Below, piece after piece: positions 18,283-25,160 of a DNA stretch of 64,000 nt. A program made the translations under genes and the position numbers. A model generated the notes under the pieces. The model was not told the DNA's origin. It made no database searches and saw only the letters and a program-made list of their open reading frames with translations. Source of the DNA: Treponema porcinum (GTDB lineage Bacteria > Spirochaetota > Spirochaetia > Treponematales > Treponemataceae); assembly GCF_900167145.1 (NCBI RefSeq), contig NZ_FUWG01000008.1, forward strand, positions 1-64,000, read 5' to 3'. The first letter of the stretch is position 1; the number at the start of each line of letters is the position of its first letter.

Positions 18283-18656
18283 TTTTCTTTGATTTAGAAC
18301 AAGTTATGAATTTGCACAGTTCTCTTATTGCAAAAACTGGCGGAATGGATGGAATTCGGGATAAAAATCTTTTGGATTCCGCCTTAAAATCTCCGTTTCA
18401 AACTTTTAGCGGAAAAGAACTTTATCCGAGTATTTTTGACAAAGCCGCTCAATTATGTTATTCGTTAGTTGAAAATCATCCGTTTGCAGATGGCAATAAA
18501 AGAACAGGAGTTCATCTGACTTTGTTATTCCTTCAACTGAATGGTGAAAATATCAAATATACTCAAACTGAACTTATAGATTTTGGACTTAGCATTGCCT
18601 CTGGAAAAATGAATAAGGACAACATAAGAGACTGGCTTTTAAATCATAAAAAATAA
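18279..18656 (+). CDS. doc: Doc-family (death on curing) toxin
   Basis: The 125-residue Fic-fold protein has the Doc motif HPFADGNKRTG near residues 67-77. Doc toxins phosphorylate the translation factor EF-Tu and stop protein synthesis. Motif residues His, Phe, Asp, Asn, Lys and Arg are all present, so it should be active. It overlaps its antitoxin gene by 4 bases. It stands at the start of a patch with an HsdS fragment and a MazF pair, suggesting laterally acquired defence or addiction genes. Confidence 0.88.
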   Translation: MIFFDLEQVMNLHSSLIAKTGGMDGIRDKNLLDSALKSPFQTFSGKELYPSIFDKAAQLCYSLVENHPFADGNKRTGVHLTLLFLQLNGENIKYTQTELIDFGLSIASGKMNKDNIRDWLLNHKK

Positions 18657-18688
18657 TTTGTTTCTTATAAGATAATATCGCATTAAAA

Positions 18689-18994
18689 ATGGGAAGTTCT
18701 GAATTCCATGTATTCAGAATAAAACCTGGCTATTCGACAGAATTTGTATTTGATTATTTGAATCGAGCAGAAATTCGTAATGAAGCTCAAAAAAATATGA
18801 CTGGTGCAAGTGGTCATCGTCGTGTTCCTATTGCTTTCTATGAAGAATTAATAATCCCCGTTCCCCCTCTAGCCGAACAGCAGAAAATCGTCGCCCAAAT
18901 TACCGCCCTTGAAGAAAAAATCACCGCCGCAAAACGCACAATGACAGAGTGCCCAGAGAAAAAGCAGGCAGTTCTGGACAAGTGGCTTAAATAA
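18689..18994 (+). pseudogene. Type I restriction specificity subunit (HsdS), C-terminal fragment
   Basis: The 101 residues match only the last part of an HsdS target-recognition unit: a strand region SEFHVFRIKP, then ASGHRRVPIAFYEELIIPVPPLAEQQKIV and a terminal coiled coil (ITALEEKITAAKRTMTE). A full HsdS has two such units and about 400 residues. The first unit and most of the second are absent, and no hsdM or hsdR is nearby. It is best read as a remnant, although partial S genes also serve as recombination donors in phase-variable systems. Confidence 0.72.
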
Positions 18995-19044
18995 TGTTTT
19001 CTGAATGTTAGTAATTGTGATATATTATTAAGAGGAGGTTCGTT

Positions 19045-19284
19045 ATGACTGTAACATTACAAAATGTTGATGTGCCGTTTCTTGAGGTGTTAAAAAGTCT
19101 TGTAAAATTGCGGAAGAATGTAGTGATTCAGGAAGTGAACGATGATGATAAAGAAGTTTCATCGGAGGATCATATAAAGCAAATTAATGCAGTATACGAT
19201 AAAGTAGATTTAAAAGAACAGACATTTACCTGCGATGCATCAAAAGCGGCTGTTTGGGAGATGATTAAGAATGACACGTGGTGA
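19045..19284 (+). CDS. Antitoxin of the MazF module
   Basis: The 79-residue acidic protein has an N-terminal beta strand followed by a hydrophobic helix (LQNVDVPFLEVLKSLVKLRKN). The charged middle (EVNDDDKEVSSED) precedes a C-terminal helical segment. AAGAGGAGG lies 7 bases upstream of the ATG. It overlaps the mazF-like gene by 14 bases, the usual antitoxin-first order. The sequence is not a classic MazE; the role is inferred from position. Confidence 0.65.
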   Translation: MTVTLQNVDVPFLEVLKSLVKLRKNVVIQEVNDDDKEVSSEDHIKQINAVYDKVDLKEQTFTCDASKAAVWEMIKNDTW

Positions 19285-19621
19285 AATATGGCTTGTAGAC
19301 TTTGGCGTGCCTTCTGGAAGCGAAGCTGGTTATCGCCGTCCTGCTGTTGTTATTCAAAACAATGATTTTAATAAAAGCAATATCAGCACTTGTATTGTGG
19401 TTCCATTGACAAGCAATATGATTCTTTCGGAATATACACCAAATGTTATTGTTCCTAAAAGTGATTCCGGTCTGTCTAAAGATTCAGTTGTGGTAATTCC
19501 TTTGGTTACCACTGTAAATAAATTTGCACTTATCGAAAAAATGTCCGTGATGCCGAAGTCATATATGAAAAAGATAAGTGCTGGGATTATAAAAGTTCTT
19601 GAATTAAAAGAAGGCATGTAA
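19271..19621 (+). CDS. mazF: MazF/PemK-family mRNA interferase toxin
   Basis: The 116-residue protein begins MTRGEIWLVDFG, the MazF/PemK signature strand, and keeps the RRPAVVIQNNDFN loop and CIVVPLTSN segment that form the RNA-binding site. It cleaves single-stranded mRNA at short sequences; the recognition sequence cannot be read from the protein. It is translationally coupled to the upstream antitoxin. Confidence 0.88.
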   Translation: MTRGEIWLVDFGVPSGSEAGYRRPAVVIQNNDFNKSNISTCIVVPLTSNMILSEYTPNVIVPKSDSGLSKDSVVVIPLVTTVNKFALIEKMSVMPKSYMKKISAGIIKVLELKEGM

Positions 19622-19887
19622 ACTATTTCTTATTCTTTTTATACACAAACCGAAATGCGCAAGGGATAGTAGCGGCGGCGAAGCCGTTCCGTAGCGTAGC
19701 GGAGGAATGAAGCACGAGAGTGCGTAACCGCGAATAGCCCGACCCGAAGCGAGCCTGTTTGCAAAGCAAACTGCGTGAGCGTAGGGATGCGCCCAAAATA
19801 GAAAAGGAAAAAGTTATGGAAAACGAAGTCATAGAATCACAGCATATTGAGCTAAAGCGGATTGGCAAGTAAATGAAAAACTAAAAC
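19622..19887. repeat. GC-rich multi-hairpin repeat and gene debris between mazF and perR
   Basis: At about 19658-19800 the base composition is clearly richer in G+C than around it. It folds into short hairpins: CGGCGAAGCCG, GCACGAGAGTGC, TTTGCAAAGCAAA. It looks like a dispersed extragenic palindromic element; only one copy is in this window. A stub at 19816-19872 reads MENEVIESQHIELKRIGK then stop, like the start of an AlbA-type (Schlafen-like) DNA-binding protein. It is probably debris. No intact gene is present. Confidence 0.55.
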
Positions 19888-19916
19888 TTGACAGGGTTAT
19901 TAAATTCTCATAAAAT
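19888..19916 (+). promoter_or_regulatory. Promoter of the PerR-like gene
   Basis: TTGACA (19888-19893), a 17-base spacer and TAAAAT (19911-19916) form a near-consensus promoter with a start near 19923, within the palindromic operators. Confidence 0.82.
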
Positions 19917-19943
19917 TAGAATTATTCTAATTCTAATAGAATT
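19916..19943 (+). promoter_or_regulatory. Tandem Fur/PerR-type operators
   Basis: Two 7-1-7 palindromes overlap: TTAGAATTATTCTAA (19916-19930) and AATTCTAATAGAATT (19929-19943). The first matches the Per-box pattern TTATAATNATTATAA at most positions. They cover the -10 edge and transcription start, so binding would block transcription of the downstream Fur-family gene (autorepression). Confidence 0.8.
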
Positions 19944-19959
19944 GAAATTCGGAGGTACT

Positions 19960-20334
19960 ATGACTAAAAATGCCGAGTACATTCTGGAAATTATCAATAA
20001 TTCCAAAAATCATCCGACTGCGGAGCAGATTTTTCTTCTTCTGAAGGAAAAGAACGAAAAAGCGGTTCTTGCCACCGTGTACAACAATCTTTCGTGGCTC
20101 TACGGGCAGGGGCTTATCCGCAAGATTTCCGCAGAGGGAAATCCGGACAGGTACGACAGGACGGAACGGCACGATCACTTGATATGCAGGTGCTGCGGCA
20201 GAATTACTGACGTAATGCTGGGTGATTTAACGGCAGAATTGCAGGCGCAGCTGGGAGTTCGTATGCTTTCGTATGATTTACGAATGAACTGCATCTGCCC
20301 GGACTGTCAGAAAAAAAGCAATAATGCTCCGTAG
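19960..20334 (+). CDS. perR: Fur-family peroxide-type repressor (PerR-like)
   Basis: The 124-residue protein has an N-terminal winged helix (HPTAEQIFLLLKEKNEKAVLATVYNNLSWL) and a C-terminal metal domain. HDHLICRCCGRITDV holds the His-rich regulatory site region. Two CxxC pairs, CRCC (about residue 80) and CICPDC at the end, form a structural zinc site. The start at 19960 has GGAGG 4 bases upstream. The operators over its promoter indicate autoregulation, and rubrerythrin follows 43 bases later. PerR-type function (peroxide sensing) rather than iron uptake control is inferred from that neighbour. Confidence 0.85.
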   Translation: MTKNAEYILEIINNSKNHPTAEQIFLLLKEKNEKAVLATVYNNLSWLYGQGLIRKISAEGNPDRYDRTERHDHLICRCCGRITDVMLGDLTAELQAQLGVRMLSYDLRMNCICPDCQKKSNNAP

Positions 20335-20377
20335 CAGTGCGGAGTAAAATAAAAATAAATGAATGGAAGGAACTATT

Positions 20378-21034
20378 ATGGCACAGTGGAAATGTAAAGT
20401 ATGCGGACACATCTATGAAGGTGACAGTCTGCCGGAAGGTTTTGTCTGCCCTGTATGCAAGCAGCCGGCTTCGTCTTTTGTAAAGGTTGAAGAATCTGCA
20501 AGTAAATATGCAGGAACAAAAACAGAGAAAAATCTTGAAACGGCATTTGCCGGGGAATCACAGGCACGCAATAAATATACATATTTTGCGTCAGTAGCTA
20601 AAAAAGAAGGATTTGAGCAGATTGCTGCGCTTTTCCTTGCTACTGCTGACAATGAAAAAGAACACGCAAAAATGTGGTTCAAGGAACTGGGCGGAATAGG
20701 AAATACTGCAAAAAATCTTGAAGCGGCTGCTGCTGGTGAAAACTATGAATGGACTGATATGTACGACGGCTTTGCAAAAACAGCAGAAGAAGAAGGATTT
20801 AAGGAGCTTGCTGAAAAATTCCGTATGGTTGCTGCAATTGAAAAACGCCACGAAGAGCGTTACCGCGCGCTTTTAAAGAACGTAGAAACGGCTGCCGTTT
20901 TTGAAAAGAGTGAAGTAAAAGTGTGGGAATGCCGCAACTGCGGACACATTGTGGTTGGAACAAAAGCGCCGGAAGTTTGCCCGGTATGCAGTCATCCGCA
21001 GAGTTATTTTGAAGTTCACGCAGAAAATTACTAG
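20378..21034 (+). CDS. rbr: Rubrerythrin with rubredoxin domains at both ends
   Basis: The 218-residue protein has three parts. An N-terminal rubredoxin domain ([22 protein letters not shown]) comes first. The ferritin-like diiron four-helix domain follows, with EXXH-type ligands ([44 protein letters not shown]). A second rubredoxin domain ([20 protein letters not shown]) ends it. Common rubrerythrins carry only the C-terminal rubredoxin; two give an extra electron entry point. It reduces hydrogen peroxide in the cytoplasm of anaerobes. It lies downstream of perR, probably in its regulon or operon. Confidence 0.93.
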   Translation: MAQWKCKVCGHIYEGDSLPEGFVCPVCKQPASSFVKVEESASKYAGTKTEKNLETAFAGESQARNKYTYFASVAKKEGFEQIAALFLATADNEKEHAKMWFKELGGIGNTAKNLEAAAAGENYEWTDMYDGFAKTAEEEGFKELAEKFRMVAAIEKRHEERYRALLKNVETAAVFEKSEVKVWECRNCGHIVVGTKAPEVCPVCSHPQSYFEVHAENY

Positions 21035-21039
21035 ATTTT

Positions 21040-21094
21040 AGGAAACACTGAGTAAATCCTATTGAGGATTTTTCAGTGTTAATCTTGAATGCAC
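21040..21094. repeat. Nested-hairpin repeat, family 2, copy 1
   Basis: AACACTGA (21044-21051) pairs with TCAGTGTT (21073-21080), enclosing AAATCCT/AGGATTT around ATTG. It continues AATCTTGAATGCA. A second copy with the same stems and loop AATG is at 27615-27670. It begins 6 bases after the rubrerythrin stop codon. Confidence 0.85.
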
Positions 21095-21125
21095 CTTAAA
21101 AATCCGGCTGACTTTTACCGGTAAG

Positions 21126-21171
21126 AAAATGCGCAGGAAAACGGAATGTATTTTTCCTGCGCATTTTTTTT
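21126..21171. terminator. Bidirectional terminator between rbr and SUMF-like gene
   Basis: AAAATGCGCAGGAAAA pairs with TTTTTCCTGCGCATTTTTTTT across a short loop, giving about 15 bp with a strong T-run on the plus side. It serves the convergent pair rbr and the minus-strand lipoprotein gene. Confidence 0.85.
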
Positions 21172-21178
21172 ATGCATT

Positions 21179-22402
21179 TTAGTTTTTTCCGAGTTCGGAG
21201 GATGAATTGTTTTTAGGAATGTTCTGCGCGATACGGAAACCGAATGCAAGTCCTACAAGGGAGCCTCCTTTGTTGCCGGAACAGCGGCTTCCTACAATTT
21301 CATTCAGGTGGTCTCCGCCGCGAAGCACACGAGCCGTAGAAAATTTATACGAAGAACCATAAGGTAAATCATAATCAAAACACCATTCAGGAACATTTCC
21401 TGACATATCATAAAATCCAAGGTGATTCGGAAGCTTTCCGCCTGATAAATGCATTCTTCTGCCGGATATGCTTTTTCCAGTAAGTTCAGAAAGTTTTTCA
21501 TTTGTATCGTCTTTTTTTGTTGCTGTTGAACTAGGTCCGTTCAAAGCACTGTTTCCTCTCTGCCAGCAGTATTCATTCTGTCTTGTTGATATTGGAAAAT
21601 CAAGGTTGTTCATTTTTTCTGTTGCAGTTGTATCGATTGCAGAGCCTGTTTCATCTCCTGAAACATTGCGGCCGGAAATAAATCCGCCGTCTGTCTTTTT
21701 TCGCGCGGCATATTCCCATTCTTCTACATAAGGCAGGCGAAATCCGTCTGCACTTTTATTTACATACGGATTGTCAACCTGCCCCGGTTTAATTGCATAA
21801 TTATTTAAGTCGTCAAATGGAGTTCCTGTTGAATCCCGAATCGGCGTTTTAAATTCCGGGTCAGTGCAGTATACAGGTGAAAGTCCGCACATTTCGCTAA
21901 GTGCATTGCACCAGACCATAACGTCACGCCAGGTAAGACGGCATACCGGCATTTCAACCAGTTTAGGTTCACTTCCGGGATCTGACATATTATTTTCTTT
22001 TTCAACTTCGCCATACACGCCTTCAACGCCTTCGTTTACTATCGTATACCCCTTATTCTTTGCCCATTGCAAAACTGCATACCAGGTATTGTAGCTTGTT
22101 TCGTAGCGGGCAAGTGAAAATTCGTTTACAGTCGTCCTGTAGGGAACTTCAATCAAATCTTCGCCTAAAATGATTTCGTCAGTGTTGCCGCCTCCTGTAA
22201 GATGAACGTCAATCATAACGAAAGATGCCGTGCTGTATGCGCCTGGAATAGTTATCGTTCGGTTTGCCGTAGAAACTGCATTTCTGGCAAGGGAGCTTTC
22301 TTCGTCCTTTACCGGCCATAATTCATTTTTGCAGGAAACAGCCGGAATCAGCGCCAGGAAAATTAAAATAAGTGTGTGTATAAATTCAGTCGTTCTTTTC
22401 AT
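21179..22402 (-). CDS. Lipoprotein with formylglycine-generating enzyme-like (SUMF1) domain
   Basis: The 407-residue protein has a lipoprotein signal (LIFLALIPAVSC, Cys near 24) and then a FGE/SUMF domain. That domain is seen in VNEFSLARYETSYNTWYAVLQWA, PVCRLTWRDVMVWCNALSE, GFRLPYVEEWEYAAR and the C-terminal GFYDMSGNVPEWCFD...RVLRGGDH...FGFRIA. Treponemes carry many such proteins. Few are true sulfatase activators; most probably bind ligands at the cell surface. The catalytic cysteine pair of real FGE is not evident. It reads away from the exb-ton group. Confidence 0.85.
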   Translation of the reverse strand: MKRTTEFIHTLILIFLALIPAVSCKNELWPVKDEESSLARNAVSTANRTITIPGAYSTASFVMIDVHLTGGGNTDEIILGEDLIEVPYRTTVNEFSLARYETSYNTWYAVLQWAKNKGYTIVNEGVEGVYGEVEKENNMSDPGSEPKLVEMPVCRLTWRDVMVWCNALSEMCGLSPVYCTDPEFKTPIRDSTGTPFDDLNNYAIKPGQVDNPYVNKSADGFRLPYVEEWEYAARKKTDGGFISGRNVSGDETGSAIDTTATEKMNNLDFPISTRQNEYCWQRGNSALNGPSSTATKKDDTNEKLSELTGKSISGRRMHLSGGKLPNHLGFYDMSGNVPEWCFDYDLPYGSSYKFSTARVLRGGDHLNEIVGSRCSGNKGGSLVGLAFGFRIAQNIPKNNSSSELGKN

Positions 22403-22612
22403 TTCAGTGTATCCTTCCAGACTATTTTATCACGTGATTTGGAATTTGTCTTTTATTCGTACAAAAAAATCTGCCTGATAAAATTTTGTTTTTTCAGTTC
22501 TGTAAGAAAATCATGCCTTTTTTTACTATTTGGCGCATTTTACGGTAACAGATTTCCGTTTTCCGCGTGTTCAAATCTATGAATAGCTATTCAACAACAG
22601 GACATCAGTCCT
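22403..22612. other. Intergenic region upstream of the four-hairpin repeats
   Basis: AT-rich sequence between the divergent SUMF-like and exbB genes. No gene is visible. It must contain promoters for both directions, but no clear consensus pair stands out. The first motif fragment begins at about 22613. Confidence 0.4.
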
Positions 22613-22974
22613 TTATTCACAAGTTCGCGTTGTGAACTTCCTCATTGACTTTTTATGGGAGGGTGTAATAAAAACTTTGCCTGAAATGGCGTCAAAGTTT
22701 TTATACACAAGTTCGCGTTGCGAACTTCCTTATTGACTGCTGTTCCTCATTTCATTGCGGAACAGCGTAAAAAGTCAAATCGGAAGTTGAAACTTCCTCA
22801 TTGACTTTTTATGGGAGGGTGTAATAAAAACTTTGCCTGAAATGGCGTCAAAGTTTTTATACACAAGTTCGCGTTGCGAACTTCCTTATTGACTGCTGTT
22901 CCTCATTTCATTGCGAAACAGCATAAAAAGTCAAATCGATTGTTGAAACAATCTTCTTGACTTTTTATAGGAGT
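22613..22974 (+). repeat. Four-hairpin RBS-linked motif: one partial and two full tandem copies
   Basis: The period is 156 bp (22657-22812 and 22813-22968), after a partial unit from 22613. Each full unit has four parts. Hairpin 1 is AAAAACTTTG/CAAAGTTTTT around CCTGAAATGGCGT. Hairpin 2 is AAGTTCGC/GCGAACTT. Hairpin 3 is GCTGTTCC/GGAACAGC around TCATTTCATTGC. Hairpin 4 is AAAAAGTCAA/TTGACTTTTT enclosing a further stem. Right after hairpin 4 comes ATGGGAG or ATAGGAG; in the last unit this is the ribosome-binding site of exbB. Single copies precede flgN and rplS. Confidence 0.88.
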
Positions 22975-22978
22975 ATGT

Positions 22979-23614
22979 ATGAAAAACGGATTTAGTGTTA
23001 TTGAGCTTTTTAAGCTGGGCGGACCATTTATGTGGATTTTGCTTTTGTTCAGCATTGCAACACTTGCAATTATTATCGAGCGGTGCGTCTACATTTTCTG
23101 GCACGACTGCCGCGTAGACAGCCTTAGCGATTCTGTAAAAGCGCTGCTGGTTCAGGGAAAAAAGCGCGAGGCAGAGCAGATGCTTTCCTCGTTTTCTCAT
23201 AAAAAGACGGCGGCATCAATTCTGCTGTGCCTTTTGGAAAATGCGCGCTACGGAGAAAGCCGTATGGAAAAAGCGGCCGAAGCAGAGGCGCAGGAACGCA
23301 TCCGCCGTATGGAAAACGGCTTCAACTATCTGACTGCGCTTTCTTCACTTGCGCCGCTTACAGGTTTTCTTGGTACTGTTTCTGGAATGATAGGCGCATT
23401 CAAGTCCATTGCAGAGGCTACCGACGTAAACGCACAGCTTGTTGCCGGCGGTATTTACGAGGCGCTCATTACTACTGTATTCGGTCTTATTATTGCAATC
23501 GCGGCGCTTGTTGCGTATAACCTGCTTGTCCAGAAAATAGATACGTTCGCTGCAGAAACGGCACGGTCAATCAATGATCTTATTCCGGAACTGATTGAGG
23601 CACAGGCAGTATGA
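22979..23614 (+). CDS. exbB: ExbB/TolQ-family proton channel subunit
   Basis: The 211-residue inner-membrane protein has three transmembrane segments (about 12-33, 120-145, 160-185), the usual ExbB layout. The conserved LAPLTGFLGTVSGMIGAF and GIYEALITTVFGLIIAIAALVAYN helices line the proton path. With ExbD it energises TonB. Its ribosome-binding site, TAGGAG, is the end of the upstream hairpin motif. It overlaps exbD by 4 bases. Confidence 0.92.
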   Translation: MKNGFSVIELFKLGGPFMWILLLFSIATLAIIIERCVYIFWHDCRVDSLSDSVKALLVQGKKREAEQMLSSFSHKKTAASILLCLLENARYGESRMEKAAEAEAQERIRRMENGFNYLTALSSLAPLTGFLGTVSGMIGAFKSIAEATDVNAQLVAGGIYEALITTVFGLIIAIAALVAYNLLVQKIDTFAAETARSINDLIPELIEAQAV

Positions 23615-24021
23615 TAAAGCGTTTTATGAAGCATCCGGTCGATGATGCCGGAAGTTCAGGCTCGCTTCAAGATTTGTCGTTCCTTCTGATTGTTTTTTTT
23701 ATTGTAATTGCCGGCTTCAACGTGAACAAGGGATTTCTTCTTCACCTTCCGTCAAAGGAAAAGCCTGTCATAGTCCGCACGGACGACCTTATGAAATGCG
23801 CCCTTAATGCAGATGGCTCTCTTTCTGTAGACGGAAAGCCTGTTGCGGTAGAAGAACTTGCAGATGTTGTGGCAGAAAAGAAAAAGAGCTGGCCGAATAT
23901 GACATTTCTTCTTACGATTGATGCAGAAACGCCGTATCAGAATGTAATCAACGTTATATATGCGGTGCGGAATACGGAAGTGGATAATTTTTCGTTCAGA
24001 ATGGCGGAACATACGGAGTAA
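23611..24021 (+). CDS. exbD: ExbD-family protein (first)
   Basis: The 136-residue protein has a short cytoplasmic start, one transmembrane helix (LQDLSFLLIVFFIVIAGFNV) carrying the conserved membrane aspartate, and a periplasmic ExbD domain (SLSVDGKPVAVEELADVV, TFLLTIDAETPYQNVINVIY). It forms the proton channel with ExbB. A second, different exbD follows 3 bases later. Confidence 0.9.
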   Translation: MIKRFMKHPVDDAGSSGSLQDLSFLLIVFFIVIAGFNVNKGFLLHLPSKEKPVIVRTDDLMKCALNADGSLSVDGKPVAVEELADVVAEKKKSWPNMTFLLTIDAETPYQNVINVIYAVRNTEVDNFSFRMAEHTE

Positions 24022-24024
24022 GTT

Positions 24025-24438
24025 ATGGTTTCATTAAAGCAGAGGCGCAGAAGACCCAGCATTGCTACTTCATCAATGTCAGACATCGGATTTCTGCTGC
24101 TGATTTTTATTATGCTGATTTCTCTTATGAACCAGCGGCATGAGGAGCATATTGAATACTCCGAGGCAAAACAGTTTGAAAAGACGCAGGCGGAAAATAA
24201 TTTTGAAATATGGATTCAGCGGGACGGTACGATTTCCGTTGATAATGAGTGCGTGAGCCTTGAAATTCTTGAAGCACTTGTAGTTTCTGCAACAGCGGAA
24301 AATCCTGACGTCCGCGTTCATATCATTGCGGACAAAAATACTCCGTACAAATTTGTGGACAGTGCTGTAGGTGTTCTTCAGACGCTTCAGCACCGCACGG
24401 TAAGTTTTGTCGTAAAAGAAGAATCAGGGGGAGTTTGA
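24025..24438 (+). CDS. exbD: ExbD-family protein (second)
   Basis: The 137-residue protein has a basic N-terminus (KQRRRRPSIATSSMSDIGF), a transmembrane helix with the conserved Asp in SDIGFLLLIFIMLISL, and a periplasmic domain (TISVDNECVSLEILEALV, HIIADKNTPYKFVDSAVGVL). It differs clearly from the first ExbD, so the complex may use a heteromeric ExbD pair. The stop is followed by the tonB start after 1 base. Confidence 0.9.
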   Translation: MVSLKQRRRRPSIATSSMSDIGFLLLIFIMLISLMNQRHEEHIEYSEAKQFEKTQAENNFEIWIQRDGTISVDNECVSLEILEALVVSATAENPDVRVHIIADKNTPYKFVDSAVGVLQTLQHRTVSFVVKEESGGV

Positions 24439-24439
24439 A

Positions 24440-25072
24440 ATGGAGTCGAAAAACAGTTTTTTTGACCTTGCTGTAGAACAGTACCAGACGTGGTCAAAAC
24501 CGGCGTTTTTCCTGCTTGTAGTTTTTATTCATCTAGCTGTTTTTCTTTTGGGAAGCCGTGCGCCAAGGCAGACGGTAACTGAACCTGATTTTACGGAAAC
24601 AAAACTTTTTAAGCTTGTTGATGTTCAGGAGTATATTCCGCCGGCACCAGTACGGAATGTGCGTGCCGCTTCGGAAGACGAACCGCCTAAAGAAGCAGAA
24701 CCGCCGGCTTCGGAAAACGTACAGGAGTCAGACGACGAGCCGGAAGAAGAGGCGGCTTCTAAAAGCGAGGAAGAGTATGTTCCGCAGCATAAAATTTCTG
24801 CAAAGCCGGTATTCCCTGCACGGAAAATCCTTTCCAGACTGGAATATCCGGCAATGGCAAAAAAGCAGGGAATAGAAGGTGTTGTTCTTCTTGAACTGTG
24901 CATAGACAAAACAGGAAAGATTCGGAAAATTACCGTCCTTAAAGACCCAGGTTACGGCTTTGCAGAATCGGCAGTAAAGGCAATGACCGGCGTTCAGTGC
25001 GTTCCGGCATTGATAAACGGCGAGCCATGTGCCGTGCGTTTCCGCTATCCGGTAAGGTTCAAGCTGAGCTGA
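24440..25072 (+). CDS. tonB: TonB-like energy transducer
   Basis: The 210-residue protein has one N-terminal transmembrane helix (AFFLLVVFIHLAVFLLGS) and a proline/glutamate-rich periplasmic linker (about 60-115). The C-terminal TonB domain is YPAMAKKQGIEGVVLLELCI...YGFAESAVKAM...VRFRYPVRFKLS. It carries energy from the ExbB-ExbD channel to outer-membrane receptors. Here the receptor gene is directly downstream. Confidence 0.9.
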   Translation: MESKNSFFDLAVEQYQTWSKPAFFLLVVFIHLAVFLLGSRAPRQTVTEPDFTETKLFKLVDVQEYIPPAPVRNVRAASEDEPPKEAEPPASENVQESDDEPEEEAASKSEEEYVPQHKISAKPVFPARKILSRLEYPAMAKKQGIEGVVLLELCIDKTGKIRKITVLKDPGYGFAESAVKAMTGVQCVPALINGEPCAVRFRYPVRFKLS

Positions 25073-25079
25073 AAATTAG

Positions 25080-25119
25080 TGAAAACCTATGGAAATCACT
25101 GAAAACCAATGGAAATTAT
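25080..25119 (+). repeat. Two 20-bp direct repeats upstream of the TonB-dependent receptor
   Basis: TGAAAACCTATGGAAATCAC (25080-25099) and TGAAAACCAATGGAAATTAT (25100-25119) are adjacent and match at 17 of 20 positions. The 20-bp spacing is close to two helical turns, as in cooperative operator pairs. They lie 42 bases before the receptor start. Confidence 0.6.
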
Positions 25120-25160
25120 ATTGCGAATAAATATATAGAATAAAAAGAAGAGGGATTCTT

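Noticed and set aside
22661..22974. Terminator array ending SUMF-like or exb transcripts
   Set aside because: Single hairpins resemble terminators, but the repeated unit, the conserved loops and the ribosome-binding site at the end fit a leader better. A partial terminator role is not excluded.
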